Positions 46,615 to 56,290 are shown, counted from the first letter of the stretch. The stretch: DNA of 64,000 nucleotides from Membranihabitans marinus (GCF_019802045.1 NZ_JAHVHU010000014.1:62001-126000); one strand, 5' to 3'. The notes: generated by a model not told the origin, from the sequence alone. Numbers and translations are program-made.

Positions 46615-46921
46615 AAGAAACCATCTTTTTCATGAGGCATCGGACCCCATTTTTGGTTTTTGACCGACATTCGAATTACATAGACCCTGCGAATTCAAGG
46701 GATAATATATTTTGATTAAAAAATTGATAAGAAATATTAAATAGAAAGAACTTATCAAGCCGGAACTCCTTCAAATATCTTATATTTATCAGCAATGACA
46801 TGCCATAAAGCCTAAATTGGTTGGTACGATATCGTTTTTTGTCCAACCCGATTTGTGTACGACTTGATTTTTAATTAATCCACTAGTTGATGATTATGAT
46901 ACACCCTCTCAATGAATGCTG

Positions 46922-47752
46922 ATGAAAACTCCTTTATTATTCTTTAGTCTGTGCCTGATTTTGTTTTTCTCGTGCCAATCAACTTCGGTTGATTCGGGAG
47001 CACAATTAGATTCTGAGTTGGATTTATTTAACCAAAAAAACATTGTTGATCTGACCCACGATTATTCCGATGAAACGGTTTATTGGGTGACTGCCAGAGA
47101 GTTCGAGTTGGATACGGTGGCCTATGGTCATACTGAAAACGGTTATTTTTATTCTGCGTTTAATATTTCCACAGCGGAGCACGGCGGTACGCATATTGAT
47201 GCCCCCATTCACTTCGCAAAAGGCAAACAGACAGTCGATGAAATTCCCCTGGAAAAATTAATGGGAAATGCGATTAAGGTGAATGTCACAGCAAAGGTGA
47301 CGGACAATCCGGACTACCAAATTTCAGTTCAGGACTTTGAAAATTGGGAAAATAAACAGAATATGCAAATTCCCGAAGGCAGTATTGTATTAATTGAAAC
47401 GGGTTTTTCAGCCTATTACCCCAATAAAATTAAGTATCTGGGAACGGACAAACGCGGGGAAGAAGCCTTGGATCAAATGCATTTCCCGGGCATTTCACCG
47501 GAAGCAGCAAGATGGCTGGTGAACAATAGAAATATTAACGCGATCGGGCTGGATACACCAAGTATTGATTATGGCCAATCCAAAGATTTTGAGAGTCATG
47601 TGATTTTATTGTCGCACAATATACCGGGATTTGAAAACCTGGCCAATTTGGATCAGCTCCCTGACAAGGACTTTATGGTGATCGCCCTGCCTATGAAAAT
47701 CAAAGGGGGCAGTGGAGCCCCTCTAAGAATCGTAGGGGTGATTAATCAATGA
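46922..47752 (+). CDS. Cyclase-family (kynurenine formamidase-like) lipoprotein
   Basis: This is a 276-residue protein from ATG 46922 (an in-frame ATG two codons upstream is also possible). Its lipoprotein signal ends LFFSC. The cyclase/formamidase metal motif H-G-G-T-H-I-D-A-P-I-H-F is at about residues 87-98, with LTHDYSDETVYW before it and INAIGLDTPSIDYG after it, the usual conserved set. Family members hydrolyse formyl-kynurenine or cyclise small substrates using zinc or manganese. The exported, lipid-anchored form is less studied and its substrate is not evident. It stands alone, with a hairpin 12 bases after its stop. Confidence 0.88.
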   Translation: MKTPLLFFSLCLILFFSCQSTSVDSGAQLDSELDLFNQKNIVDLTHDYSDETVYWVTAREFELDTVAYGHTENGYFYSAFNISTAEHGGTHIDAPIHFAKGKQTVDEIPLEKLMGNAIKVNVTAKVTDNPDYQISVQDFENWENKQNMQIPEGSIVLIETGFSAYYPNKIKYLGTDKRGEEALDQMHFPGISPEAARWLVNNRNINAIGLDTPSIDYGQSKDFESHVILLSHNIPGFENLANLDQLPDKDFMVIALPMKIKGGSGAPLRIVGVINQ

Positions 47753-47763
47753 GGTTACACGCC

Positions 47764-47786
47764 AATTCAGGCAAATCTCCTGAATT
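47764..47786 (+). terminator. Hairpin after the cyclase gene
   Basis: AATTCAGG and CCTGAATT form perfect 8-base arms around a 7-base loop, followed by TT, 12 bases after the stop codon. The short T-run makes termination plausible but not certain. Confidence 0.5.
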
Positions 47787-48080
47787 TTCAGGAATAAGTC
47801 CTTGATATCTACGACATACCCGATTTGTTGTGTTTTGGAACATCGAGGAAGCATTTATACACTTTTATTTTTGCCTTTCGCCAGGATTATTCATGAAATT
47901 AAATTTATTCAGATCCAAGGCGTGACTGAATGGAGTCGGAGTGAAATGAAGACCAAAAATGTAAATCCATTTTTGATGAAGGAACCAAAGTGCCCTCATT
48001 TTGGGAGGGCTGTTAGGAATAGTGGACTATTTCAAGGCTTTCGCAACGAAAGAGATGGATGAATTTAATTCAAACAACTT

Positions 48081-48115
48081 CCATATTTGAGAAATATTCA
48101 ATTTCTCAAATATGG
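48081..48115. repeat. Perfect 15-base inverted repeat
   Basis: Arms 48081-48095 and 48101-48115 are perfectly complementary (CCATATTTGAGAAAT on the left) with loop ATTCA. No T-run follows on the plus strand. The flanking gap 47787-48432 contains no gene I can support. Confidence 0.6.
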
Positions 48116-48252
48116 CTGATAGTGAATTAGCTATCGTTCTAACATGCCAAATTTTATTAGTTGTGGTGAATAGTTCAGGTTAGGAAACTAACTTGACATT
48201 ATTATGATGTAATCAAAGATTGCTATGATAAATTATTGGTTTAGGAAAGTTA

Positions 48253-48337
48253 GTCCGCATTGCGGACGTCAGGTCATAGCCAGGGTCACAAGACCCTGGA
48301 ATATTTGAGATGATTGATTTGAGTCCGCCTGGCGGAC
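48253..48337. repeat. Cluster of REP-like palindromes
   Basis: Three perfect hairpins in 85 bases: GTCCGCA-T-TGCGGAC (48253-48267), CCAGGGTC-ACAA-GACCCTGG (48280-48299) and GTCCGCC-T-GGCGGAC (48323-48337). The first and third are variants of one GTCCGC...GCGGAC palindrome. Each is followed by GACGTCAG or GACGACAG, suggesting two diverged copies of a repetitive extragenic palindrome. Confidence 0.65.
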
Positions 48338-48432
48338 GACAGATCCCAGGTGACATGAGGGAATAAACACATATGAGTGCAAGACGCTCGGATGAGTTTT
48401 TAAGGATGAAAGAAATTTATTACCTTGGCTCC

Positions 48433-49026
48433 ATGGACAGAAGACAAGCATTACGATATACCGGCTGGATCGCCGGCACTGGTTTACTGGCACCTGGGGT
48501 ATTTGCTGCTTTGCAGAGTTGCCGGAATGCGCCGGAGACCGGTTCCTGGACGCCGCAGGTGCTTACAGAGGATCAAGTTAATCAGCTGACCACTTTGGCG
48601 GATACGATCGTGCCACGGACCGAGACACCCTCTGCCTCCGAAGTACGGGTTACAGAATTTGTGGATCTTCTGATGGCTGAAGTGCTTTCTGATGATCAGA
48701 AAAAATCGATTGTGGGTGGTTTAGAGGAATTAGACCAGGCTGGTGAAAAACAATTTGGAGCGAAATTCTCTGATCTTGCGGAAGAGCAACGGCATGAATT
48801 GGTTCTGAAGATCGATGATCATGCTTTTGGGATTGAATCCGCTGACGATTATTCAGCTTCGTTTCTTTCCGGTTATCGGTATCTCAAAGGCCTAATTCTA
48901 ATGGCCTATTATACGTCGGAAGAAGGGGTGAAGCAAAATCTGAATTACAGGCCGGTGCCGGGTACTTATCACGGGTGTATTGACCTGCCTGAAGATGGGA
49001 AAATAATGGTTGGAAATCACATCTAA
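48433..49026 (+). CDS. Gluconate 2-dehydrogenase subunit 3-like protein
   Basis: This is a 197-residue protein. ATG 48433 gives a twin-arginine type leader (MDRRQALRYTGWIAGTG) ending in LQSC, so it may be exported folded and lipid-anchored. The upstream in-frame ATG at 48373 would bury it. The mature part has the subunit 3 pattern LTTLADTIVPRTETPSASEV, LDQAGEKQFGAKFSDL and LILMAYYTSEEGVKQNLNYRPVPG...CIDL. In the family it is the small partner that carries the large flavoprotein through the Tat pathway. The large subunit starts 27 bases downstream, so the pair is an operon. Confidence 0.92.
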   Translation: MDRRQALRYTGWIAGTGLLAPGVFAALQSCRNAPETGSWTPQVLTEDQVNQLTTLADTIVPRTETPSASEVRVTEFVDLLMAEVLSDDQKKSIVGGLEELDQAGEKQFGAKFSDLAEEQRHELVLKIDDHAFGIESADDYSASFLSGYRYLKGLILMAYYTSEEGVKQNLNYRPVPGTYHGCIDLPEDGKIMVGNHI

Positions 49027-49053
49027 ATCAAATTTACATTTAAATAGAACAGC

Positions 49054-50739
49054 GTGGAAAAATCATACGATGCCATCGTCATCGGATCCGGAATGACCGG
49101 CGGATGGGCAGCCAAAGAGTTTACAGAAAAAGGATTGAAAACATTGGTGCTGGAACGGGGGCGCGAGGTCAAGCACATCCAGGATTATCCGACCATGCAC
49201 AAGGCGCCCTGGGAGTTTAAGTACCGAAAAATGGACGATCCCAAGGTGAAAGAAGAATACCCCATTCAGAGCCGTAAATACAACTTTAGCGAAGCTTCCA
49301 AACACTTTTTTGTCAAGGATACAGAACATCCCTATGAGCATCCGGAAGACAAACCCTATTTGTGGTTTCGTGGATATCAGACCGGAGGACGCTCAATGCT
49401 GTGGGGGCGTGGATCTTACCGATGGAGTGACTATGAATTTGATGTTCATTCGACGGACGGTCACGGGGTAGATTGGCCCTTTCGGTACAAGGATATTGCG
49501 CCCTGGTATGATTATGTCGAACGTTTTATCGGAGTAAGTGGAAGCAAAGAGGGGTTGAAGCAATTTCCCGATGGGCAGTTTTTGGAACCTATTGAGTTGA
49601 ATTGTGTGGAACAGGAAGTCAAAAGCAGACTAGAAGCCCACTACCCGGATCGAAAATTGATCCCAAACCGGATCGCCCATTTGACCAAGGTCGAACCTGG
49701 GCAGTTTAAAGGGCGCTCCCAATGCCAAAACCGAAATTTGTGCCACCGGGGGTGTCCGTTCGGCGCGTACTTTAGTAGTAACAGCTCCACACTACCTGCT
49801 GCCGCGGAAACGGGGAACTTAACGATGGTGCATCATGCCATCGTAGAATCCATTCTGTATGATGCAAATAAGGATAGAGCCACGGGCGTACGAGTGATTG
49901 ATGCCAATTCTCGGGAAGTCACGGAATACAAGGCGAAGGTCATTTTCTTATGTGCATCGACCATTCCTTCCACTGCCATCCTGATGCGATCCACCTCCAA
50001 TCGATTTCCGAATGGGCTCGGTAATACCAGCGGTGTTTTGGGCCATTATCTGATGGATCATCACAAAGCAGTTGGTGGAAGAGGACGATTTGAGGGGATG
50101 CTGGACAAGACGTATTCCGGGTTCCGACCCGGGGCGACAGCTATTCCCCGGTTTGTTAATCTCGAGACTAAAGAAAAGACATTCTCAAGAGGGTACGGCA
50201 TCTGGGGAGGCGCCAGTCGATCCGGGCTGAATATGAACCAAGCCGGGATCGGTGCAGATCTCAAAAAGCGTATAACACAGCAAGGCCCCTGGACCGTGGG
50301 ACTGGCGGCCTATGGAGCCTGCATCCCCTATTATGAGAACAGAATAGAACTCGACCCGGAGAAAAAAGATGACTGGGGACTTCCGCTGGTGAAAATTACC
50401 GCGGAGTTCAAAGAGAATGAATTTGCCATGCGCAAACACATGGAAGAGCAAATTCGAGAGATCCTAGAAGTGATGGGATTGTCTGACATTCGAACCTATG
50501 CGAATACTCCGGTCCACGGCGATTCCGTCCATGAGATGGGGACGGCCCGGATGGGACGGGATCCGGAGACTTCTTTCCTGAATGAATACAACCAAAGCCA
50601 CGAGGTCCCCAATTTATTTGTCACGGATGGTTCGGCCATGACGTCTTCAGGACACATGAGCCCATCGTTGACCTATATGGCATTGACGGCGCGGGCGTGT
50701 GATTATGCAGTGAAGCAGATGAAGTCCAATAATTTTTAA
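49054..50739 (+). CDS. GMC-family FAD-dependent dehydrogenase (large subunit)
   Basis: This is a 561-residue flavoprotein starting with GTG 49054. The FAD-binding Rossmann motif is DAIVIGSGMTGGWAAKEF (residues 6-23, GxGxxGG), followed by LERGRE. The GMC-type FQTGG-like segment reads RGYQTGGRSMLWG. A cysteine-rich SQCQNRNLCHRGCPFGAYF resembles the metal or cluster-like segment of gluconate-dehydrogenase-type GMC proteins. The C-terminal active-site region is VHEMGTARMGRDP, then NLFVTDGSAMTSSGHMSPSL. It lacks its own leader and would be exported with the Tat subunit upstream. It oxidises a sugar or sugar acid, and the substrate is not determined. No cytochrome subunit follows. Confidence 0.92.
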   Translation: MEKSYDAIVIGSGMTGGWAAKEFTEKGLKTLVLERGREVKHIQDYPTMHKAPWEFKYRKMDDPKVKEEYPIQSRKYNFSEASKHFFVKDTEHPYEHPEDKPYLWFRGYQTGGRSMLWGRGSYRWSDYEFDVHSTDGHGVDWPFRYKDIAPWYDYVERFIGVSGSKEGLKQFPDGQFLEPIELNCVEQEVKSRLEAHYPDRKLIPNRIAHLTKVEPGQFKGRSQCQNRNLCHRGCPFGAYFSSNSSTLPAAAETGNLTMVHHAIVESILYDANKDRATGVRVIDANSREVTEYKAKVIFLCASTIPSTAILMRSTSNRFPNGLGNTSGVLGHYLMDHHKAVGGRGRFEGMLDKTYSGFRPGATAIPRFVNLETKEKTFSRGYGIWGGASRSGLNMNQAGIGADLKKRITQQGPWTVGLAAYGACIPYYENRIELDPEKKDDWGLPLVKITAEFKENEFAMRKHMEEQIREILEVMGLSDIRTYANTPVHGDSVHEMGTARMGRDPETSFLNEYNQSHEVPNLFVTDGSAMTSSGHMSPSLTYMALTARACDYAVKQMKSNNF

Positions 50740-51468
50740 TGGTGAATTTTTAATTGAGGGTTTGTAGTTTGGTTCTTGGCCGTTGGTTTATTCCTTGCGT
50801 TTTGAAGGGTAGCCTTACTTTGTGACGGTATGTTTGAGTAGGTGGTTGAGTTTGTGGTTTGGTATATTAACATTGTCCTGCCGAAGAATACCATCTGTAT
50901 TGATGTATAGACGAGTGAATAAACAGAACAAACCAGTTTTTAGAGTTGTATTGCGGCTTGGCATCTATCTTTTGCGAGGGTTTAGTAATTTACGGGTATG
51001 TAAGAATTGTAGGCGAAAGTGTATTCGTCCGGCCACTCTAAAGCCTTCATTTTCTGGTGCCATACATTTGCAGAAAACCCTGTAACGGCGGTTTTAACCG
51101 CTGATTTTTGGTGAATAAATTCTCTGCTGTATAACCTGACGAACTTAGTTCCTGGTGCAGTAGTATATTAGCTTTCTACTGAGTGATTGGAAGTCTGATA
51201 TCCCGGTTAGCATCGCAATCTCATTCAGTCGAAAAACAGTACGACTGTTCTGGTATATGCTTAAGATGATATCTTTTTCTATGATCTGTGAACTGTACAT
51301 TACAAAAATTCGTGTGTTCAGTTCACATCATAAGAAAAAAACGGTGAAAATTAAAATTCGATTTGTGGATTTTAAATCCTGAACCTTAATTTAGGGACCT
51401 TCCACCTGATGTCGGCTTATATATCCGTCTTGTAGTTTTCGATTCATGAGATTAGTTGCGGCCAAGGA
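50740..51468. other. Long non-coding region before the toxin remnant
   Basis: There is no supported gene in 730 bases. An 87-codon frame at 50822-51085 has no recognisable domain. A GCGGTT-TT-AACCGC hairpin (51088-51101) followed by GATTTTT could be a terminator on the plus strand. The region is probably decayed sequence at the edge of the toxin-antitoxin island. Confidence 0.4.
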
Positions 51469-51765
51469 TTATTTTATTCTTGTTCCGAGTCTTTTGTCAT
51501 TTGGATCTCTCCTACAATCCCAGATCATTATAATTAGAAGCAGTTGATCGAATATTTCATATACTATCTAATAATCTCCGGTTATTAATGCTCGGACAGA
51601 ATTGTAATCTGTCTTTGTTCCTAACAAAGGATTGCCAGACAACAAAATGATGCTTTTATTAATTTTGGTGTTTAATTTGTTACTATAACTCGTACTTATA
51701 TTTCTTTGGACATAGCACTCAAGAATGTTGTATAAGTCAGATTTAGCGTCTGTTGACCATTCTAT
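51469..51765 (-). pseudogene. ParE/RelE-type toxin pseudogene
   Basis: Directly after the antitoxin stop, the minus strand frame starting at ATA 51765 reads EWSTDAKSDLYNILECYVQR, later SGNPLLGTK and SVRALITGDY. It then meets TAG (51568-51570) and continues IVYEI, LLLIIMIWDCRRDPNDKR to TAA at 51469. The W-s-x-x-A-k-x-D-L opening, the G-(D/N)-Y-x-I-x-Y-x-I strand and the W-D-x-R-R-D-P ending are those of ParE/RelE-superfamily toxins. There is no ATG, GTG or TTG start (the frame is bounded by TAA three bases upstream), and TAG most simply replaces CAG. The toxin is dead while its antitoxin is intact. Confidence 0.8.
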
Positions 51766-51998
51766 TTAGTATTCAACCATTGATCAATCTCTATTTGTAG
51801 ATCGTTGTGTGAGGTCGTCATATTTCGTTTTAATTCATTTCTTGCTACATCAACTCGTTTTTTCTGATAGTCGCTTAATTTATATTCACCTTCAGAAACC
51901 TTTGATTCAAGAATGGTCTTGATGGCATTTAGAAAGGATGCATCTTCAATGTGAGATAGATGTTCGGTTATAATATGTCTTAATTCAACTGTACTCAT
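51762..51998 (-). CDS. Small antitoxin-like protein
   Basis: This is a 78-residue, highly charged helical protein: STVELRHIITEHLSHIEDAS at the N-terminus, then FLNAIKTILESK, YKLSDYQKKRVDVARNELKR, and EIDQWLNTK at the end. The layout resembles short Bacteroidota antitoxins that precede ParE/RelE-type toxins. Its stop codon overlaps the reading frame of a toxin remnant immediately downstream, which supports this role. On the minus strand TATTTTTG 22 bases upstream of the start fits a TAnnTTTG box, without a clear TTG box. With the toxin dead it is an orphan. It could still regulate its own operator or counter related toxins elsewhere. Confidence 0.8.
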   Translation of the reverse strand: MSTVELRHIITEHLSHIEDASFLNAIKTILESKVSEGEYKLSDYQKKRVDVARNELKRNMTTSHNDLQIEIDQWLNTK

Positions 51999-52151
51999 CG
52001 TAAGCTATTTATCCAAAAATACTCAATTTTTAAAATCTATCCTGACTGACGGGTTTTATTTAATGCTGTGAATTCCGTTGGCATGCATAACGATCTATTT
52101 TTTTTAACTAGTGCATGCGGAAGTAAGTTCGTATTGGTAAGCGAGGTAGTG

Positions 52152-52277
52152 GTGTCAGACACTTGCTGGGTGAGCTTTGCGCGTCAGGGTAGTGTCTGGC
52201 ACCTGAATAACGGATACTCACCAGAAAGTGTCAAACATTCCCCGCTCGCTCTTATCTCATCTCAAATGTCAGACACT
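52152..52277. repeat. Cluster of GTGTC(A/T)GRCAC repeats
   Basis: GTGTCAGACAC (52152-52162), GTGTCTGGCAC (52192-52202), AGTGTCAAACA (about 52228-52238) and ATGTCAGACACT (52266-52277) lie in both orientations within 126 bases. They resemble extragenic repeats mobilised by REP-associated transposases, but no such gene is here. The rest of 51999-52348 shows no intact gene. Confidence 0.5.
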
Positions 52278-52348
52278 AATGCTGAGAATACCCATACGGA
52301 CTTCGTGCACTAGCAAATCAATAAAACCCTCCGACTTTACAAATTTCA

Positions 52349-52536
52349 TTATTTTTCCCTTAGATCCAGCTTCAAGCCCATAGCTTCAGACAAAAGAAAA
52401 AGGTTGGATATGCAGAAATCTTCCCCTTTTTGATCCTGGAGATATACGGTCGATGTTTTCCGATTTTCAGCGCTAGTTCTTCCTGATTGAGTATAACTTC
52501 CTTTTTTTCATTAAACTTTACTATCCTTACTTTCAT
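52349..52536 (-). pseudogene. XRE-type helix-turn-helix regulator, frameshifted
   Basis: From ATG 52536 the minus strand reads MKVRIVKFNEKKEVILNQEE then LALKIGKHRPYISRIKKG, a clear HTH (LNQEELALKIGKHRPYISRI). A missing base near 52425 then throws it out of frame and it ends at 52372. In the next frame the family ending LFLLSEAMGLKLDLREK continues to TAA at 52349. The intact protein would be about 62 residues, the size of an antitoxin-like HTH. Its start overlaps the last 26 bases of the HEPN gene, so the two were translationally coupled. It may be the lost antitoxin or regulator of the HEPN protein. Confidence 0.75.
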
Positions 52537-53200
52537 TCCAATCCCAATCCCCTTCTAATTTTCTTTTGTGAACTATCTTTTCATATTCCATACCGTCTTC
52601 AATTCTATGCAGCATGGCTTTTGCACCAGGGGAACTATTCATTAAGTAAAAAGCTATTGAGGAGTCAAAATATTCTTGATGGACTTTATTATAAAGAGAT
52701 TGGATTTTTTCTATTACAATCCCAAATTTTTCTCTAGTGGCCTTTTCGAGAGGTTTTACACCTGGTTTTTTCATAGACAAATCATAATCTATGTGGACTA
52801 TCTTTTTATTCCTCCAATCACGACAAAATTTGGATGCCTCACACAATTCCTTGATAGCTGATGCAAACTCGGATTGAAAAGATTTATCTTCAATAAAATC
52901 TTCAACAGCTCTAAGTGTTATGTTTCTTTTACCCACTGATTTTTTGGGGTCCGTAATTCTTGTGACTCCTATTAATAGATGATTCCACAAAACCCTTTGT
53001 ATTGTATAGAAGAAAAATGGAGCAGCTTCATTCATTAGTAATATCCTGGATTCTTTTACCCCATATAATTCTTTGAATTCTAGCCACTGATAAGTTAACC
53101 TGATGATTTCATTGTGAAGCGAATAAAATAGGGTTCCAAATTCCTGGCCTAATTTATTCACCATTTTAGCTTTTATTTCATTTGCTGTTTTGAAGCTCAT
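52511..53200 (-). CDS. HEPN-domain protein, AbiU2-like
   Basis: This is a 229-residue, mostly helical cytoplasmic protein. Its strongest mark is RDWRNKKIVHIDYD around residues 127-140, where Arg130 and His136 form an R-x5-H motif of HEPN ribonuclease-like domains. The flanking wording (W...RN-K-x-x-H-x-D) matches AbiU2-type and related abortive-infection families. Upstream, LLIGVTRITDPKKSVGKRNI also fits that group. HEPN proteins commonly cleave RNA in phage defence or toxin-antitoxin pairs. The overlapping HTH gene behind it is frameshifted, so if that was the controlling antitoxin, this protein is now uncontrolled or itself inactive. Both key residues are present. Confidence 0.75.
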   Translation of the reverse strand: MSFKTANEIKAKMVNKLGQEFGTLFYSLHNEIIRLTYQWLEFKELYGVKESRILLMNEAAPFFFYTIQRVLWNHLLIGVTRITDPKKSVGKRNITLRAVEDFIEDKSFQSEFASAIKELCEASKFCRDWRNKKIVHIDYDLSMKKPGVKPLEKATREKFGIVIEKIQSLYNKVHQEYFDSSIAFYLMNSSPGAKAMLHRIEDGMEYEKIVHKRKLEGDWDWNESKDSKV

Positions 53201-53294
53201 AGATCATTCTTTTGATTGATGTATCTCTTAAGATGAAAGGCACACTTGAAGGTGCCGTAGTGAGCGAAGCCGAACTGTGCCTTCCATCGGGATA

Positions 53295-55859
53295 TCATCC
53301 CACACTTTCCTCAATCAATTCAATCTCTTCCTCCGTCAGATCGTATAACCGGTATACCATTTGGTCAATTTCAGCTTCCAGAGCGGAGGTGTCGGCGGTG
53401 GTGGGATTGTCGGCTTTGATATTCATAATATCTTCAACAAGTTCTCTGATGTGGTCAGCTTTTATAATGGGAAGCTGTTCGAGATATTGTCGAATAAACC
53501 GGTAATAACCTCCTCTTATGGTTTGCGTCAAGTTTGAATACACAAAGAGTATTAATTTAGAATTCAGTAATCCCAAATCTGATTTTGTAAGACCTGGCAT
53601 TATGTAGGCTGTATTCACGGAATAAAATCCTTTATTGTCCAATAGCGCTTCACAACGTATGGCAATATCAGGTAACATAACTTTCTCTTTTTCAAATTCA
53701 TCGTAGTAATCACATGAACGTAATTCCCACCAATAATCTCCCTGATCATAGCGCGCCTTGGCTTTTTTCTCGAAACTTTGAAGGTGGGCACAAATAGCCG
53801 GAAACTTTTCTTGTAATTTATTCCATGCATCAGATTTATTCAAGTCGCCAAACCATTTTTTTGTAATGCCAGTTTTAAATAAAATAAGAAATTTATCACT
53901 CTTCGGAGGACGGTATCGTTTAATGTCCCGACCGGCTAAAAACGGTTTAATAATTTCAGCACTGTTGGGATCTTTATCAATAATTTTATCCTGAGTGCCA
54001 CGATCGATAACGAAAGCTGCGTTAAGTCCGGTTAATAGACCACGATATATCTTGCCGCTTACATATTCTCCCAAAGGAACCCCTTTGCTCTTTATCTTTT
54101 TCAACAGATGCTGAACTTGTACATCTACGAGGTTCCATCCATCATTAGACAGCAACCTTTGATCGTCTTTAAAAGCGTTTTGCTTAATGTACTCCTTCAA
54201 ATTTTGTTCGAAATCGAGGGTATGAACATCAACTGCGGTAAATTCATCTGACTCAGGAGAAGATTTGCTCATATGCCAGATACAAGGATAAGTGGTGGCT
54301 TCTTCGAAAACAGGAAGGTCGCCAAAATCGATGATGCTTTGTATGTTGAGTAAATTTGCCCATTGCCTTAACTTAGACCCATACCTGGATCGCATCCACT
54401 TATTGGGCAAAATATAGATAAACTGGCCATCGGTTCTTAATAGCTGTACTCCACGTTCTACAAAGTAGACATAAAGATCAGCAGTGCCTGTACCTGTCGT
54501 ATAATTTTGGGTTAAGTAAGGTTTTGATTCTTTGAATTCTTCTTGTCGGATGTAGGGCGGATTCCCGATCACCACATCAAAACCCACAAAGTCTCCTTCT
54601 TCATCCAGCACTTCCGGAAACTCAAACCGCCATTCGAAAGCATCCTCATAGATTTTATTAGCCTTGATTTCATCGATTTCTGCTTCCAGCTTTTCGATGC
54701 TTTTGGTTTTCTTTGCCACCTTTTTGTCCCAGGCGGCTTTTTCCTTTTTTGCCATCTCAAAAAGCTGGCCTTGATTGGTCAGCTGAAAAAGTTCACCGGA
54801 CAATTTATTGAGCTTTCTCACCTTGGGATCGTTGCGGTTGATTTCGCTGCGGAAGTCCCACTTGATCCCGTCCATCAGTCGTTCCATTTCCCGTTTCTGT
54901 TCCTTCGTTTCCGCATTGCGGTATGTATCGACCGCTATACGATAACCGTCGATGGTCCATTTGCTGCTCTTGAGGGCTTTGCTGAGGTCGGCATCCAGGT
55001 CAAACCGGCTAATCAGGGAATTCCCGCACTTGATGTTGATGTCGATATTGGGCAGTGTCTCCAGCTCGGTTTCGTTCTTGTAATACGCGTTTTTCAGCAA
55101 CTCGATCCACAAGCGCAACCGGCATATCTTGACCGAGTTCGGATTAATGTCGACACCAAACAAACAATTTTCGATGATGGTTTGCTTCTCGTGAAAAAGC
55201 GTTTCCTGGACCCGCTGGCTTTCTCGGTTATTGGGTCGGTAATCAAACAGGTGTCCGTCACCATCGGTAATGATCAACTCGTCATTCTCCACTTCTATAA
55301 AATAATCTCGCAGTAGTTTCCCATCTTTATCTTGCAATACGCGGAGCTCACTTTTCAGTGCGATGATTTCATTGAGGGCAGAGACGAGGAAATGGCCGGA
55401 ACCCACAGCCGGGTCACATATTTTGAGGTTGTTGATTACTTCATTGACAGAATTCTTATCGATCCGATCCCCGATCTGATTGTACACATCGGTAATGGAT
55501 TCCATATTCACGCAGTTCTGATGTCCGCTTTCAATGATTCGCTCATTCATTTTCTGGATAAAGGCCTTTCGTATCGTCTCCCGGCACATATACATGGTGA
55601 TAAATCCTGGGGTGAAGAAGGAGCCATCTTTGTACCCGTTGATTTTTTCAAAAATCAATCCCAGGACCGATGCATTGATCAGCGTTTTATTTTCTTCCTG
55701 GATGGTTTCTGAACCTTCACTACTGAAGTCATAGGCATTCAGAAAATCAAATAAATATTCGAGCGTGGTCAAATGTCCGGTACGCTTTTTCCCCCGATCA
55801 TCTTTCAATACGGTAGAAATTACATTGTCGGTACGCCACAACCATTCTATCGCCCTCAT
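53295..55859 (-). pseudogene. Type IIG (Eco57I-like) methylase, N-terminally truncated
   Basis: The 854-residue frame has the N6-adenine methylase motif I as DPAVGSGHF at 149-157 and motif IV as NPPY at 433-436. It also has FFTPGFITMYMCRE before motif I, a charged coiled-coil insert at about 365-402, and a TaqI-like C-terminal specificity region (about 590-820, KIYRGLLTGLNAAFVIDRG, FLAGRDIKRY). Full-length relatives have a further 200-300 residues in front, often including the PD-(D/E)XK nuclease. Here the frame hits a stop 14 codons above the ATG and the sequence changes to an unrelated barrel gene at about 55860. Methylation might persist, but restriction is unlikely. Confidence 0.8.
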
Positions 55860-55860
55860 T

Positions 55861-56126
55861 GGAATCGACAGATTGCGATGGGTTTATCAGCGCGAGGTGA
55901 ATATGTGATGCCTGTTTTTATCATCAGTGTGGGAATCGGGACCCATGTTCTCCACAAGGGGGGAGATTTTCGAAGTACCTATTAAAGTATCGCTTTGAAG
56001 ATCAGGACCAGCCGCAAAACATTCCTCCACATTGGTTACAGCATTAAGGACTTTTATGAACCTAATTATCTGATGTTGGGGTTGGGGTTCCGGTTTAAAA
56101 GCAAAACTCCTTCTTTGTTCGATTAG
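55861..56126 (+). pseudogene. C-terminal remnant of an outer-membrane barrel protein
   Basis: The plus strand frame through ATG 55878 reads RQIAMGLSARGEYVMPVFII then VGIGTHVLHKGGDFRSTY, stops at TAA (55983-55985), and continues in frame as LKIRTSRKTFLHIGYSIKDF then YEPNYLMLGLGFRFKSK to TAG at 56126. The G-LGFRF ending and alternating strand pattern are those of a beta-barrel C-terminus, possibly PagL/acyloxyacyl-hydrolase-like. The 5' part is missing: homology begins at the point where the methylase loses its N-terminus, so one rearrangement probably truncated both genes. Confidence 0.6.
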
Positions 56127-56290
56127 GTGCACTGTGAAGCGTGCAACGACACATGTTTCCTGAACTCTACTCCATTGCGCTATGATTTTGTCACGTGGAG
56201 TGATTTGAACTTATAGAAAACTCCAACGGATTTGTCATTATTTTTTAATCCATCTACTGAGTCCACTCCAGAAAGTCATATTTTAAAATG

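Noticed and set aside
47802-48062. 86-codon frame after the cyclase gene
   Set aside because: No recognisable domain or leader, follows a probable terminator, and composition unlike neighbouring genes.
50822-51085. 87-codon frame after the GMC dehydrogenase
   Set aside because: No motif, and likely chance in a decayed region.
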